Below are positions 42,028 through 54,049 of a stretch of 64,000 bases of DNA, piece by piece. Below the pieces are notes generated by a model. The model saw only the letters and a program-made list of their open reading frames with translations, made no database searches and was not told the DNA's origin. The position numbers and the translations under genes are program-made. The DNA lies in contig JASAOO010003547.1 of the NCBI GenBank assembly GCA_030849075.1, positions 1 through 64,000 on the forward strand, given 5' to 3'. This DNA comes from Zelonia costaricensis. Taxonomy: Eukaryota; Euglenozoa; Kinetoplastea; Trypanosomatida; Trypanosomatidae. How positions within the stretch are numbered: position 1 is the stretch's first letter; each line of letters starts with the position of its first letter.

Positions 42028-44093
42028 ACCGCCAAATTACCAAAAGAGAAAAACAACGCCGGTATGCACCCACGGAAGAAACAGCAAAACGTGTTAACCA
42101 TCAGACACCAGAAGAAAGAAAAACCTCTGTTCGTCTTTTTTTTTGTGTCTTTGTTGCGGCAGTGGAGCAGGGAGGTGGAGGGAAGAGGGTGCGGCGCTTG
42201 CAGTTGGCGGGCGGTGTCTCGCTCATCCCTTTCTTCTTTGTTTTTCCTCCAACGGGGTACTCGTTGAGCCTTCGCCACACTTTCTCCGCGGCTACACCTC
42301 CGCACCGACGTTTGTCTCGGCCCACCGTCCCCCGTGAGTCACACACCTTTGCTTCACTTGCGCATTCTTCCCTCTTTTTTGTTTTTCGAACGTCGTTCGG
42401 AAAAAAGGCCGTACTCATCAGCTTCACCATTCAACGCGCCGACCCGCACTTGGACCGGTTTCTGCGCAGCGCCGCATCTCGTGGTGCCTCTTATTCTCCT
42501 CTTGACTTGACTCCTCCAGGCTCGCGTGGTACTAGAAGCCCAGGGCGGGGAGGGGCGCGCGGGACGCTCGATCACCGCAAAGGAGATGAACGCGTTGCAG
42601 CGAGAGACAGCGCGCGAGGATGAAAGGAAGCGTGGGCTGTCGCGTAGTGGAGGGGGGAGGAGGGGACAAACAGTGCTGCGCAAGACGATCGCTGAGGTCA
42701 ACACACACGCAGCGCAGACACACGCACGCACGACCCATTTCGACGCCGACGGGCACGCAGCTGTGCTTGAAGGCAAAAGGAAAAGAAGAACGGCAAGAAA
42801 GGCGCAAGGAAGCGGTGCGCGGCACCGATTCGTAAACCAACACCGCATCCGGGCAGCGACCCACAGAAGAGCACGAGCGCACACGACGGTGGCAACACAA
42901 TCAAGGGACAGTAAGGTCGCCGAGTGGGAGAGGAGGAGGAGGAGGAGGAGGGGAGTCACTGGGAATCGAAGAGGGAGAGAGAGAGGGGGGCTGAGAGGGG
43001 GGTGGAGGGGGGAGGGGGGTTAAGGGGTAAGAAAGGAGGCAACGTGAAGGCCTGAGATCGGCGCAAGGAGGCAGTGGATGAGGAGCAAAGGGACGAACGC
43101 GGGAAGGGAAGAGAAGGGGGAGGGGAGTTCGAACAAAACCAAGCAAAACCAGAAAGAAGCACGCGGAGAACTGCGAGCCGCTGTGAACGCGAGACGTGCA
43201 CAATGGGGGGGAGGGGGAGTGGTGAACAGAAGAAGAAGAAAAGACCGAGAGAGGACCAGCAAAGCAGGCCGATGAGGCTTGGGCGGCACCGCGTCACAGG
43301 GTAGAGGAAGGGTGGAGCACAAGGAGGACAAGGAGGGGAAGTGATACGGCGGGGGGCGCATCGCAGACGCCCACATATGGAAAAAAGGGAGAGGGAGACG
43401 AACACGGAACGCAAGAGCTACAGGTCAACAAGAATCACAAAGAAACAAGGATTTCGTTTTATTCTTATCTTTCCATCATCTCTTCGAATACCACCGCCAG
43501 CGACTGCACGCAACACATGCAAAATCTCGCATGCGTAGAATGAAGAGCAGGGGGCTGCCGCGCCTGCCCCTCTGCCGTGCTCAAGGGACGCTCCACCCTG
43601 CACCCTCTCCTGAACGGCGGGCCGCCGCACAAGACAACAGCGCTGCATAAAGTGCTGTGCGCCGCCCACACGCTGCCGTCCTCGCCTATCCGCCACTCTT
43701 GAGTGGTGGCAGAGCATGAGAAGAGAGAGGCAGGGAAGAGGGCGGAGCGGCTGGTCACGCGGCGGCGGATGCGGTGGTGGTGACGGGAGGCGCGCGCAAC
43801 GCCGGTGAAGGCGAGGAGACTGCGGCAAGCCGCACGAGTGGGGCAGGGGCGTGCTGCGGCAGGTCCGGCAAGTGATTAGTTTGCATTCGCCTCCCGCTTC
43901 ACTTCCATGCCCGCCCATGTAAACTCGCTGCTACCTCCCCGCGTGGCACTCACGGCTCACCAGGTGGAGCAGAGCGGAGGTGTGGCAGCACAGCGGCAGT
44001 GCAAGGCGGGAAAGGGGGAGGAAGGCGCGAACGGTGAGGGAGACTCGGCACGTACGTCGGCGAGCCGCACGCTCAATGGCGCTGCCGCGGCAT

Positions 44094-44113
44094 AAAAAAA
44101 AAAAAAAAAAAAA
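44094..44113. repeat. Poly-A run
   Basis: Twenty consecutive A on the plus strand, that is poly-T on the transcribed strand, where it would make a strong pyrimidine tract. Confidence 0.95.
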
Positions 44114-46387
44114 GCAGAAACAAGCCAGCCGGGAAGCTCAGAAGTGACGACGCTGGGAGGCAGGCAACCACTTTGGTCGTGCCACACATACACACACGCA
44201 CAAACCTCTCCGGAGCGGGTCGCATCTAATGACACAGAAGAGGGTTCAAGAGCAGGACGCAAGGGCGGGAACATTCGGGCGCCACCGCGCACTCAACTAA
44301 TTCTCAGTTCTTCTCTTTTGTTTCTTTTCGTGTTCCTTCCCCCTCGTTTAAGCCCAAGCCACGAGGAACACGGGACAGCACCGTCAGAGTAAAGCAAGGA
44401 AGTGGGGTGGCGGAGCAGTCGGAGTAGGTCCGCGCGTGCATAGACGCGTAAAGCGAAGAAAACACCCACATGTTCACTAACACACTAATACACGCACACA
44501 CACAAATAAACAGAGCGACACACAAGCTAGGGGTACGCACACACACGCACACACACACGAGGACACTAACCTACAGGAGCAGCTGCCCCCAGGAAACCAG
44601 GCAGACGAGAAGACAAACGAAGCGCTCAAGCAAAGAGAGGGAAGGGGGAGAGAGATCGGGGGAGGATGGAGGTGGGGAACGAGTGGCTCCGCGTCGGACA
44701 AGTAGTCGGACGACGCAGATAGACACACATATAAGTGCGCTGGCGCATGCACAGAAATCGACGAACACTCGCACGCACACACACACACACAGAGGCAATC
44801 AAGTGCACACGCAAACGCACATGCACGCGGCACAGAAAACGTGTACACGCTGCGAGGCACAGGCGAGGTCGACGCGCCGTGGAACACCGCGCTTGTCCTC
44901 GGACGATGCCGAAATTGGCGATTTCCACCGACGCCGCGCCCCCCCCCGCCCCTCCATCCCCCTCTGCAACGCAACTGCTGCTCACGTCGTTGGTCCGAGT
45001 GTGCAGGGTGTGCCACCCTGCCAGGTGGCGAATGCCTGCGTCTCAGCTTGCTGCGGGTACAGTCCCCCATGCCGAAACCGCAAAACTCCCAAGCCGGTGC
45101 CCTGGGGTGCACACGCGCGCACACGCGCGACGGACAAGCCCATCGCAAACCAGAAAAAAAGAAGAGCCACAGGGGGAAAGGCGAAGGGGGGCGAGGCATC
45201 AGCACCGAACCACGAAAATGAAAACGGGAAAAGGGAAGACACGCACACATACACACAAACATGCCTACACACACACACGCACACACGCGGTGGTATACGG
45301 ATGAGCAGCTCTCGATGGAAAGGAACACCCACACACACAAAACCTAAGGAGAGAGATGCCAGGCGGCGATTCTTCCAAGGCGCAGTACAGAGAGGAGCGC
45401 AGAGGAAAAAGGGTTTGTTGAAGCCCTCCTCCACTCATCAGCGCCGACGCAGAAGGCAGATCCGTCTGTGTGCCGTCGGAGAACACGTTCGGGTAGTAGA
45501 AGAGGGCGTTGCGGACTATCACACGCACCCAGGCAGGCACGCAGACAGACACGCTCACAGCTAGATATGAAGCAGCAGCGGCAGCAAAGAACGAGTAAGA
45601 CGGGGGGTTGAAGTTGGACGTATACAAGCACGCGAGAATGCGCCAAAACACAGCTGGGCACTACAGCGACAGTCGTCAGCTGAAGACGGTACGAAGCTAT
45701 ATATCACGAGGGAGTAAGCCAATCGGTAAAGACTGAGTTAGGGAACAAAAAGAAAGTAAGACACCAAGCGGGCAGGCAGGGGCGAGAGAACGGTCAGTGA
45801 AGGGCACACTTCTTGGAGCAGGTGAAGAGACGGAAAGGAGCGGTTCCGGCAGGACATGAGCGGCGCGTCGAGGAGGATGCCGGCGTGGAAAGAGGGGGGG
45901 AGACGGGGGTGGGGGGACGGCGGAGAAATCAAAAACTACGCGAGGGAGGAGGAGTGTGAAAGAGATGAAGAGGAGGAAGATCAACAAAGGACGAAGAAAA
46001 CACGAAGTGATGCACGGCGAGGAATCGACGAAGGTGAAACCCAGAAGAAAGGGAGAGGCAAGCGGAGGGAGGGGGGCGGCCCGCGGACACGCGCGCACGT
46101 CCTCCCATGCCATGCAAAAAGGAGCAGAGGGGCTTCGGAGCTCACAGCGACTCCATTGCGGCAGGGAGCACACACACATACACCCACACACACACATACA
46201 CACAGAGGCACTGGACAAGAGAAAGAGAAAAGAAAGGGGGTGGCAAAGCACGCACCACTACACGCAGTCGCGGATAAAACGGCACACACACAAGCAAACA
46301 CACACACACATACATGCACGTGAGCCACGAGAAGAGAGCAGAAACAACACAAAAAAAAGCGCCAGAGTGAAGACAGACAAACGCTAG

Positions 46388-46654
46388 CTACCTCGACGCC
46401 ACTCCCTGCTGGGTATCCTCGCTCCACAAACTCACCCATCCCTCTCGACCGCGATACTGCTCGATGTCCAACAGTGCTCGAGGCGCTTTACAGATCGTCG
46501 AAAGGGGCATCTCGCACCGAGACGCCAGGATGGCGAAGAGAGACGCAACTTCGCTGATGTGCACGCGCGCCTGCAACGGCTCTGGTTGGTAGCACTCGAG
46601 GTGGTGCACGCGGGGGCATCGCGGTCGCCACGCCGGAGGCGTCCACGTACACAT
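46388..46654 (-). CDS. Candidate small protein gene (88 aa), low confidence
   Basis: On the minus strand a GT repeat and CTCCCAG (AG at 46672-46673) are followed after 17 nt by an ATG at 46654 and an open frame of 88 codons ending in TAG. About three quarters of the codons end in G or C, similar to the real genes and unlike the surrounding low-complexity DNA. The middle is plausible helix (VASLFAILASRCEM, then PRALLDIEQY). I recognise no family. Against it: the GTGAGT within the frame at the REGW codons could instead be a 5' splice site, and the first 20 codons of another frame (HWRFQYVYVDASG) are also strongly GC3-biased, so an exon or a frameshifted relic is possible. Confidence 0.3.
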   Translation of the reverse strand: MCTWTPPAWRPRCPRVHHLECYQPEPLQARVHISEVASLFAILASRCEMPLSTICKAPRALLDIEQYRGREGWVSLWSEDTQQGVASR

Positions 46655-46671
46655 ACTGAAAGCGCCAGTGC

Positions 46672-46673
46672 CT
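46672..46673 (-). promoter_or_regulatory. Possible spliced-leader (or cis) acceptor AG of the 88-aa candidate
   Basis: A GTGTGT-rich stretch and TGTCTCCCAG lie directly upstream of the patch of coding-like composition. The pyrimidine content is good. Confidence 0.35.
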
Positions 46674-49282
46674 GGGAGACACACACACACACACACACAA
46701 ACACACGCACACGGCTGCGATTGGGAGTGTGAGAGGGCGGGTGTGACAGTTCACAAAAGCGCAAACAGTTGCCGGGGGTAGAAGAACACGACAAAAAAAA
46801 AAAGAGCGGCGGAAGTACAGCGCTCACGGCGGGTGAGAAAGGTGGCTGGAGTTACTGAGCGAGTGCGGCTCTGTGGAGAAGGACGGGTGGGTAGGAGGAG
46901 GAGGAGGAGTGTGCACGCTACAGCAGGGAGCGGGGGAGGGGAGGGAGACGGTAGAGGGCAGAGGGCAGAAGACAGAAAGAGGTGGTAGGTGGCGATGGAA
47001 CGCAACAAGTTGGGGACGGCAATGAGCACGACACGCGCCGCCGAGCGCGTCCACTGACACACGGCGCATCCGAGTGAGAGAACGAGTCGCGAAGAAGACG
47101 CAGGGAAAAAAGGACGAGACGGTGTTGAGAGTGTGGAAGTACATAAAGGACGAGGGACGGGGGAGGAGAAGATGCCCGTGAGCGGAAGACAAGAGAAGGA
47201 GTAAGGTCGACGAAGGGAGAGGCGGGAGGCAGAGAAAGAGAAAACACACGCACACACACACACACATACACGCACGCGTACAGCGAAGCTGAGAGAGAGA
47301 GGCGTATGAAGCGGCAGAGCCCCATACACGGGAACCATCGAGCGGCACGAGGAAGAGCGCTCGAGGAGGATGAAGCAAAAGGACCTGGAAGACTAGGGCG
47401 AGGGAGAGACACGCACACACGCACACACACAAACGCACACACACACACACACAAACAGAGCGTGGGGAGGGTGCGCGGAAGGGAAACGCGGATGACGGGG
47501 GGAGCACTTATCATGTCAAAGAGCATCGGCGTGGGTAGGCAACGAGAGAGAAACAAGGAGAAAGAGGGGCAGGCAGGTGGCTTGATGGAAGAGCTTCTCT
47601 CGTTTTTTTTTTCGTGTGTGTTCCTCGATCTGGTCGAGCAATTATTAAGAGAAGGCGAGTGGGCGTGATCGCGCGGTGTGGGGGAGAGAAAGAGGAAAGG
47701 CGAGCGCACAGAGACACAACCCACACACACACACACACGAGCGGCAAGAAGAAGCGAGTGCGGCTGAGGGCGCAGACACCCACGAGCGGACGAGACACAA
47801 GGCGGCTAAGAGGAGGGGAGGAGAACATCACGAAAGCACGCCCACACACACGCACACACGCACACAGAGGAGGCAGAAGGAAGGCAGACGTGAGAGTGGC
47901 ACAGAATCAACAACAGCCCGCGAGAGGCGCAAAAGACGTCGGCAAGCCGGAGCATACGCGCGGCTAAAGCACCAAGGAAAGTCAAGGCAAAACGGAGGTC
48001 AACGCAAGAGCGGCGTGCGGGGGGGGGGGGAAGAAAGGGGAACGGAGGCGCACAAAAGAAACAAGCGAAAAAGGGGAGGAGGGAGAAGGAGAAGTGAAAA
48101 CGTGAGTAAGGCGGAGGTGGTACATCTACGAAAGCGAAACGAAAAAAAAAACAGAAGAGAAACGAAGGATGAAAGGAGACAACGCGCGCCGCGAGAATCA
48201 ACGTGCACGGGCGGCGAGGTAGAATACGAATCACAGCAACAACATCAAAAAGAAACATGAAAGTGTGATAGGAGAGAATAGGGCAGAGAAGGGAGAAGAA
48301 GTCAACGCAGAGAAGGGGCAGAGACAGACGGAGAGAGAAAGCACACAAGAGACGCAAAAAGGGGAGAAGACGCTGTGGCACGTTCTACCGTTGGCGAGAG
48401 AGAAGGGGAGGGGGGAAGATGAAGGGAGGAAGAAACCAACACACACTCAAACAAAAAAAAGAAAGGAGAGTTTGGCGACCACGGCAAAGGACGCACTTGC
48501 ACAGCACAGAGAAATAAACGAGAAATAGCCAAAAACACCCGGTGCAAGCGAGAGATGTGGGGGGGGAGAGCGAAGTCGCGAAGCGGTGCCCCTCCACGGC
48601 GTCACACCAGAATGAAACAAGAACGCGAGCGAGGACAGTCATCCCTTCGCCGCAACTTCGCACGAGCAGAACCACGGGCACGGAAGGGTAGGCGGATCTC
48701 ACCTTCGCAGCAGCTGACGTCGTCGCCTCACGCGCCCTGCGCTTACGCTGCCGCCCGTGCAACGCGGCCGCTGCCTCCGCTCCCCCTCTGAGAGGAGAAG
48801 GGCGGGGGCGTGGTGCACAGTGCGTAAGCCCTCCGTCGAGAAAGGAAACGCGGGGATGAGAAAAGGGGGGGTCCGTCTCTCCTCCGACAGCAAAGAAAGG
48901 GGTAAGCAAGTTGCAGCAGAGAAGCCCGATGACAGGCGGACGCACCACCCTGTTCCACGTGGCGAGCACAAAAGAGAGAGCGCGCAATAGAAAAAAAAGG
49001 AGCACCAGCTTTTCGGGGGAGAGGGGCGTAAACACGTACACGTAGACGCTCGGGAACTGCCCACCGCTGTGGTCGAAAGGTCGCTGAAACAGCACACAGG
49101 TCAACTTGAGAAGGGTGAGTGAGGAAGGGCAAACAAGCACGCCGCACGATTTGTACAAAGTGCGTGTGTCCGCCCATGAGCCCCTGATGCGCCGGCGAAG
49201 GGACATGTGCTGCACTGAGCCCGAGTACTCGCGCGCTGGAGGAGGTCTGACAACGAGCCTCAACCTTTTTTCCTCGTGGCTG

Positions 49283-49284
<2 letters not shown>

Positions 49285-49313
<29 letters not shown>
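49285..49313. repeat. (CA)n microsatellite
   Basis: A perfect CA run of about 29 nt, ending directly against a CGG/CGC-rich segment. Confidence 0.95.
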
Positions 49314-49315
<2 letters not shown>

Positions 49316-52300
49316 TCGCGGCGGCGGCGGCGGAGCGGAGCGGACGGCGCACACAACAAACGCAAAAAAGCAGCTGAAGGTGAGCACACGGTAGGCAAGC
49401 TGAAGGGCACAAAGCAGACACAAACACACCCACGCAGAGGCAACTACACATGTGGCGGTTTAGACTGCGGCGCGCCGCAGAGACAGCACAGCGCACGGTA
49501 ACAGCGAACGGTGGAAACACGGGGGAGGAACAGGCGCCGCGCGGCACCACTGAAAGGCAGAGAGCAACAAGGCACACCGACGTGGGAAGAGAAACAAAGA
49601 GACTCGACGAGAGGGGGGAGGGAGAGGGGGGCGTGCGGTGCACGCGATGGTTGTGGCAGGTGCCTGCAGTAGCGTCGGGTCTGCGCGCATCTTCGGTGGG
49701 CGTAGTCCTGCCAAGCAGCGCAGCGAGTGACCAAGGATGGCGAGGGTGGAGGGGGGGGGGCAAAGAGGATCAGAGGGACCAAGAGTGTCAAGGAAGCTGA
49801 AAATGGGAAGGGGGAGGAGGCGGTGGTGACGATGCAGGGCAGTGGACACAGCAGCACTATTCTCCAGTGCGGAGCGACTCGTGGTCAGGGAGGAGAGGAG
49901 GAGACAGGGGAATGGGGTACCGTCCCACGAGTGGGCCTGCCCGGCTCTACGGGCTACAAATACATACACACACACACACACACACAAACACACGTCCGCA
50001 CCTCTGGCTCTTCCCCTCGCTTTCCTCGACCCCGATCCACACGCACCACAACCTCGCCGACGCAACCTGAAAGAAAGCAGAAGCGACACAACACCCTCCT
50101 TCACCACCCGTCTCGCCCAGCACGACTGATGTGCATGTCTGCGTGTGTATGTGTGTGTGTGTGTGTGTGTTTATCTTTTTTGATGGTGGCACCACGTGCG
50201 GCACGAAGAGCGGCGAGGAGGGGGGCACGCGAGGCAACGAGCAGCAAACGATGGAGGAGGAGGAGGTGAGGGCAAAAGGAAAAACGCAGCAAGACGTAAA
50301 ACGGGAAGTCGTCACCAAGACACATCGGACGGACGCACGATAGAGCAGAACTCATGAGAGAAAGCAAAGCGGGTTCTGACACAGGGCAGGCGCAGCGGAT
50401 GGACGCCAGAAGGAAGCAGCGGCGATCACCTCAGCTCACACGTGAGGAACAAAACACACAAGCACCCACACAGGGAGAGAGAGAAGGAGAGACAAGACAC
50501 CAAAGGTGGCGGGCGAGTACACACACAAAAAAAGGGAAGAGAAGATCGTGGGATAGGCAGAGAGTCAAAGAAAGCAACAGGAGCGGGGGAGGTGGAGTCG
50601 GCGGTATCGCTCGCGTTAAGCACTGAAGGGGGGAAAGAGACGGCTAGGGGGCAGGTAGGGGGGGCAAGGAATCTGAAGGTGGAGAGTGAGGGAGAACGGG
50701 GAGCAAACGCGCGTGACAGCGAGAAGTGCGGCGGGCACGAAGACCACAGTGTGGTCAAAGCCACGCGGAGATACAGAGAAAACGTGAGTGGAAGAGAAAG
50801 GCGCCACGGCAGGCGTCGTCGAAGGGAGGAGGGTGGAGTAGCCGAGCGCGCAGAACGCGAAGATAGGGGAGGGGAGAAGTGGAAGAAGACGAGAAAAGCA
50901 TGTGCCCGCGAAAACAAGCGCTTCAGTTGGTAGGCACTATAGACGGCGCAAAGCCAAAAAAAGGGTTCCTCAAAGTCGATGATGATTTGTTCACTACACT
51001 CGCAGCTCTGGTGCTTTGGGTGCGCCTCTCGCTTTCGCCAGAGATCCAGTGTACTTTTGAGTGAATGGAGGGTGGGCCACTCGAGGGGAGCCGCCGTGTG
51101 ACGAGGGCCCGTGAGAGAAGCGGAAAAGAGGAAAAAGAGCCGCCGACGCGCGCAGGGGTGGGGGTGGGGCAGACAGTGGCATCGCCCCTCTCTTGCGTGC
51201 ACTCGCCTCGGCAAGGACTCGCAAGAGAGGCGGCATGTGGACGCACCAGCAGCAGCAGCAACACCATGCTGAATTCGGGGAGGGGTGGGGGTGAGGGGGA
51301 GGGTTGGACGGAGAGTCTGTGCAGCAGCAGCGCAGGAGGCGTCTTGAACGGGGGGGGAAGACGAAAGAGGCGGTCGACGAGGCGCAGCGCCTAGTGGAGA
51401 AGGAGAGAGGGAGGGAGCGACACGGAGTCCGTTCTGTTGTCAGTGGTAGAGAGAGAGACGAGGGTTGACGAGGGGAGGGAGGAGGGGCGCGGCTGCTTTT
51501 CTGTGTGTGTATGTGTGTGTGTGTGTTGTGTGGGACAGAGTAAAGAGGAGCAAGCTGAGCGAGAGGGACGGCAAGACGGGGATAGACCCAGTCACATGGA
51601 TGCACACATAATACGCATGCACGAATTCGGTGGGACTGAGGGGAGGGGGGAGGTTGAGTGTAGTGTGCGCGAAGGAGGGCACACCACATTTGGACTTTGC
51701 GGCGGGGAAGGAGGAAAGCTGGCGAGTGAGATGCACGGCGAGATGGCATGGTCAAGACCGAGCCCGGCAGAGAGAGGAACAGGCGCGGCAACAAAAGGAA
51801 CGGCGAAGAAGGGCGCGAAGGTGAACGAGGGGTAAAGCGAAACAGGAGGGGGAGATCGGAGGCAGGAGGCTGATGGGCGGGGGGGTGGACAAGGACAATG
51901 TCGCATTCGCGTGAAGAGGAATACGCACACACACACACACACAAACATGATCGGAACGAGGAACACGAAAAAAAAAAAGCGAAGGGAATCACGCGCTTAC
52001 AGATCGGCTAGAGAAGAGAGAACTAGTGGCGACGGCACGCCCGGGAGTGGAGGGTAGGGGAGGGGGGCATGCACAGGAAAAAAAAGGACAAAGATGAAGA
52101 CGCTGCAACAGCGCGCCCAGGAGCAATGGAAAGGAATCGAACAAGAAAGCCGAGCGACGGCTGAGGTGACGAAAGCAAACGTGGAAGAGGGGTAGAGGGG
52201 GAGACTTGTCCGAAGCACGACGGTTGCGGACGACTGCAGCGTACCTGCCTTCGTGCTCTCTGTCAGCCGATCGGTGTTCTCCGTTTCACGTGCGCCTCTC

Positions 52301-52816
52301 TCGTTCTATCTTTCTTGTTTTACGACTGCGTGCGAATTTGTGTGTGCGTGTTTGTGGGGGGGGATAGGAGGGGAGGGGGAGTGTCTGTGTGCATCAAGGC
52401 AGACAGCGCGGTGCATGCAGAGAAAGGAAGAGGGGAAGGGAGTAGGAGGAGGAGGAGGAGGAGGCGTAACGAGAAGCGAAAGAAAAAGGAGCAGATGCCA
52501 CACCGTAAACTCACACCATTGCACAATATAACGCTGCTGCCTCGTCCGCGCGCAGCAGCCACCCAAAGTGGTGTCGCATCGTCATCGCCGTAGCGGCGAC
52601 CCTTACAACGAGCCTGGGCGTCGCTGTCCAACCACGCTCTAAGATGCGTGCCTGCCCCGCGCGCAACTTGATGTGCTCCTCCTCCAGAGAAGGAACACAA
52701 GAAAACTCTGTGCCGCTCCTTCGTGTGCGCTCCCTGATGCCGTCATAGCCGGACACGAGGCCGCCTGTGCAGCGTGCACAAACACAGGCGCGAAACAAGA
52801 TCAGCAGCAGGCTGGC

Positions 52817-53137
52817 TCATGCAAAAAAAGAAAACAAGACGAAATGCGCGAAGCACGTCCCTCTATGTCTTGTTCCTCTCCCCTTTTCCAGCAGTACGCC
52901 GGGTGGAGTCGGGGTCGCCTTCATTCGAAGTGCAACACCGGGGCAGAAACCCTCACCCCTCCACCTGCAGGCGCGCCCAGAATCGGCGTCAAAGGCCACG
53001 CGAAGGGGAAACACGGTGTGCACGCGCTGCAAGTTGCATACAGAGGGTGATACCAGCCACCCTGTTGCTATGCGGTGCCACACCCAGTACAGGTACACGC
53101 ATGCAAGGACACACAAAACACGCCAGCACACGCACAT
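52817..53137 (-). CDS. Candidate small membrane protein (106 aa) or first exon, low confidence
   Basis: A minus-strand pyrimidine-rich stretch with no AG for over 100 nt ends in CTCGCTGAG (AG at 53156-53157). After 18 nt comes the ATG at 53137. The frame opens with a hydrophobic, Trp/Cys-rich segment (CWRVLCVLACVYLYWVW) that could be a membrane anchor, then VHTVFPLRVAFDADSG. About 70 percent of the first 60 codons end in G or C; this drops later. A GTGAGG at 52951-52956 could be a 5' splice site. If it is, the frame joins in phase to an open patch at 52515-52764. No family is recognised. Confidence 0.22.
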   Translation of the reverse strand: MCVCWRVLCVLACVYLYWVWHRIATGWLVSPSVCNLQRVHTVFPLRVAFDADSGRACRWRGEGFCPGVALRMKATPTPPGVLLEKGRGTRHRGTCFAHFVLFSFFA

Positions 53138-54049
53138 TCACGCGCCAGCTTACACCTCAGCGAGTACGGACACCAAAAGCACGTTGAATACGAGGGGAAT
53201 GTGAGAGGGCAAGGAGGCCAAGGAGGGTGCACAAAAGGCCACACACAGAAGAGAAAAAAAAAGGAGAAGAAGACGAGCTACACAGAAGCACGGAGGGCAA
53301 AAAGGGCACGAGCGCAGGGACGTAAGGAATAACGCTTCGAGGTCAGCGAGAAGAAGGCGGAGGCGGAAGACGGGGACGCAAAGCAAACACGCATAGGAGC
53401 AACACACGAACACGCAAAGAGCAAGAAACACGCATCCACGAAGAAAAAAAGGACCGAACAGCAACACACAAACACACACAGAAACGCACACACCCGCACG
53501 CGCAAGTGGGGGACAAGGAAACACCGGGCGACCACGTCGGCCGGGGGAGAGAGAGGGATAGGGTGGACACACACTGTTGTGAGAAGGTATGAGAACCCAC
53601 GGCAGCACGACAAAGCGGAAGACGACGGCCACACGAGTGGGGGGAAGGCGAGAGAGAGAAAGGCCAAAACAACAAAAAAAAAAAGAAAGACAACGCCAGC
53701 GATGCAGAGGAGAATCGCAGGAATCCAAGAAAAAAACAGTGAGTACGTGAGCGCCCACCTCGGCAGGCGAGAGTGGGGAGTGGCAGCGTCGGTGAGCACA
53801 AGCTGAGGGACGTGGGCGGTAGAAGGGGACAAGGCACTCGAACGCGACGCGCACCCACACGCACACTCGGAGCGGGGGAGAAAACTCCAGCCAGCCATCG
53901 ACATCGCATCCACTATAACGAGGGGCAAACAAGCGCACGGCAAAGCGCCGCTGCGGAAACAAAGAAAAAAAGGATTGTCGCCCTTAACAAGCGCAACAGG
54001 AGAACCAAAGAAAACGGGAGAGGGGAAGGAGGCGTCGCTCTTGGGGCGA

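Larger units (their letters stand above)
38916..54049. other. Fifteen-kilobase gene-poor, strand-asymmetric region
   Basis: No open frame here has the length, codon bias and domain content of the flanking genes. Most of the plus strand is G/A-rich with interspersed CA repeats, so the transcribed minus strand is T/C- and GT-rich. Short patches of ordinary composition interrupt this, for example 40640-40860, 41160-41540, 42200-42540, 43450-43920, 44880-45110, 45430-45530, 46390-46670, 48700-48960 and 52240-53160. Several are open on the minus strand and bounded by AG/GT. Part of the low-complexity sequence next to 54050 is presumably the 3' UTR of the zinc-finger gene. Other pieces may be small genes, long non-coding RNA or relics. 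Confidence 0.6.

Noticed and set aside
42900..43420. Several overlapping open frames on both strands
   Set aside because: GA-rich (plus) and CT-rich (minus) tract translation into Arg/Gly/Glu or Ser/Pro/Leu peptide.
44470..45564. 364-codon plus-strand frame rich in His-Thr
   Set aside because: It is a product of CA repeats and purine-rich DNA with no coding bias, and it lies on the wrong strand for the unit.
50976..51030. TGATGAT resembling a C-box of a C/D snoRNA
   Set aside because: No D-box CTGA at a fitting distance and no terminal stem.
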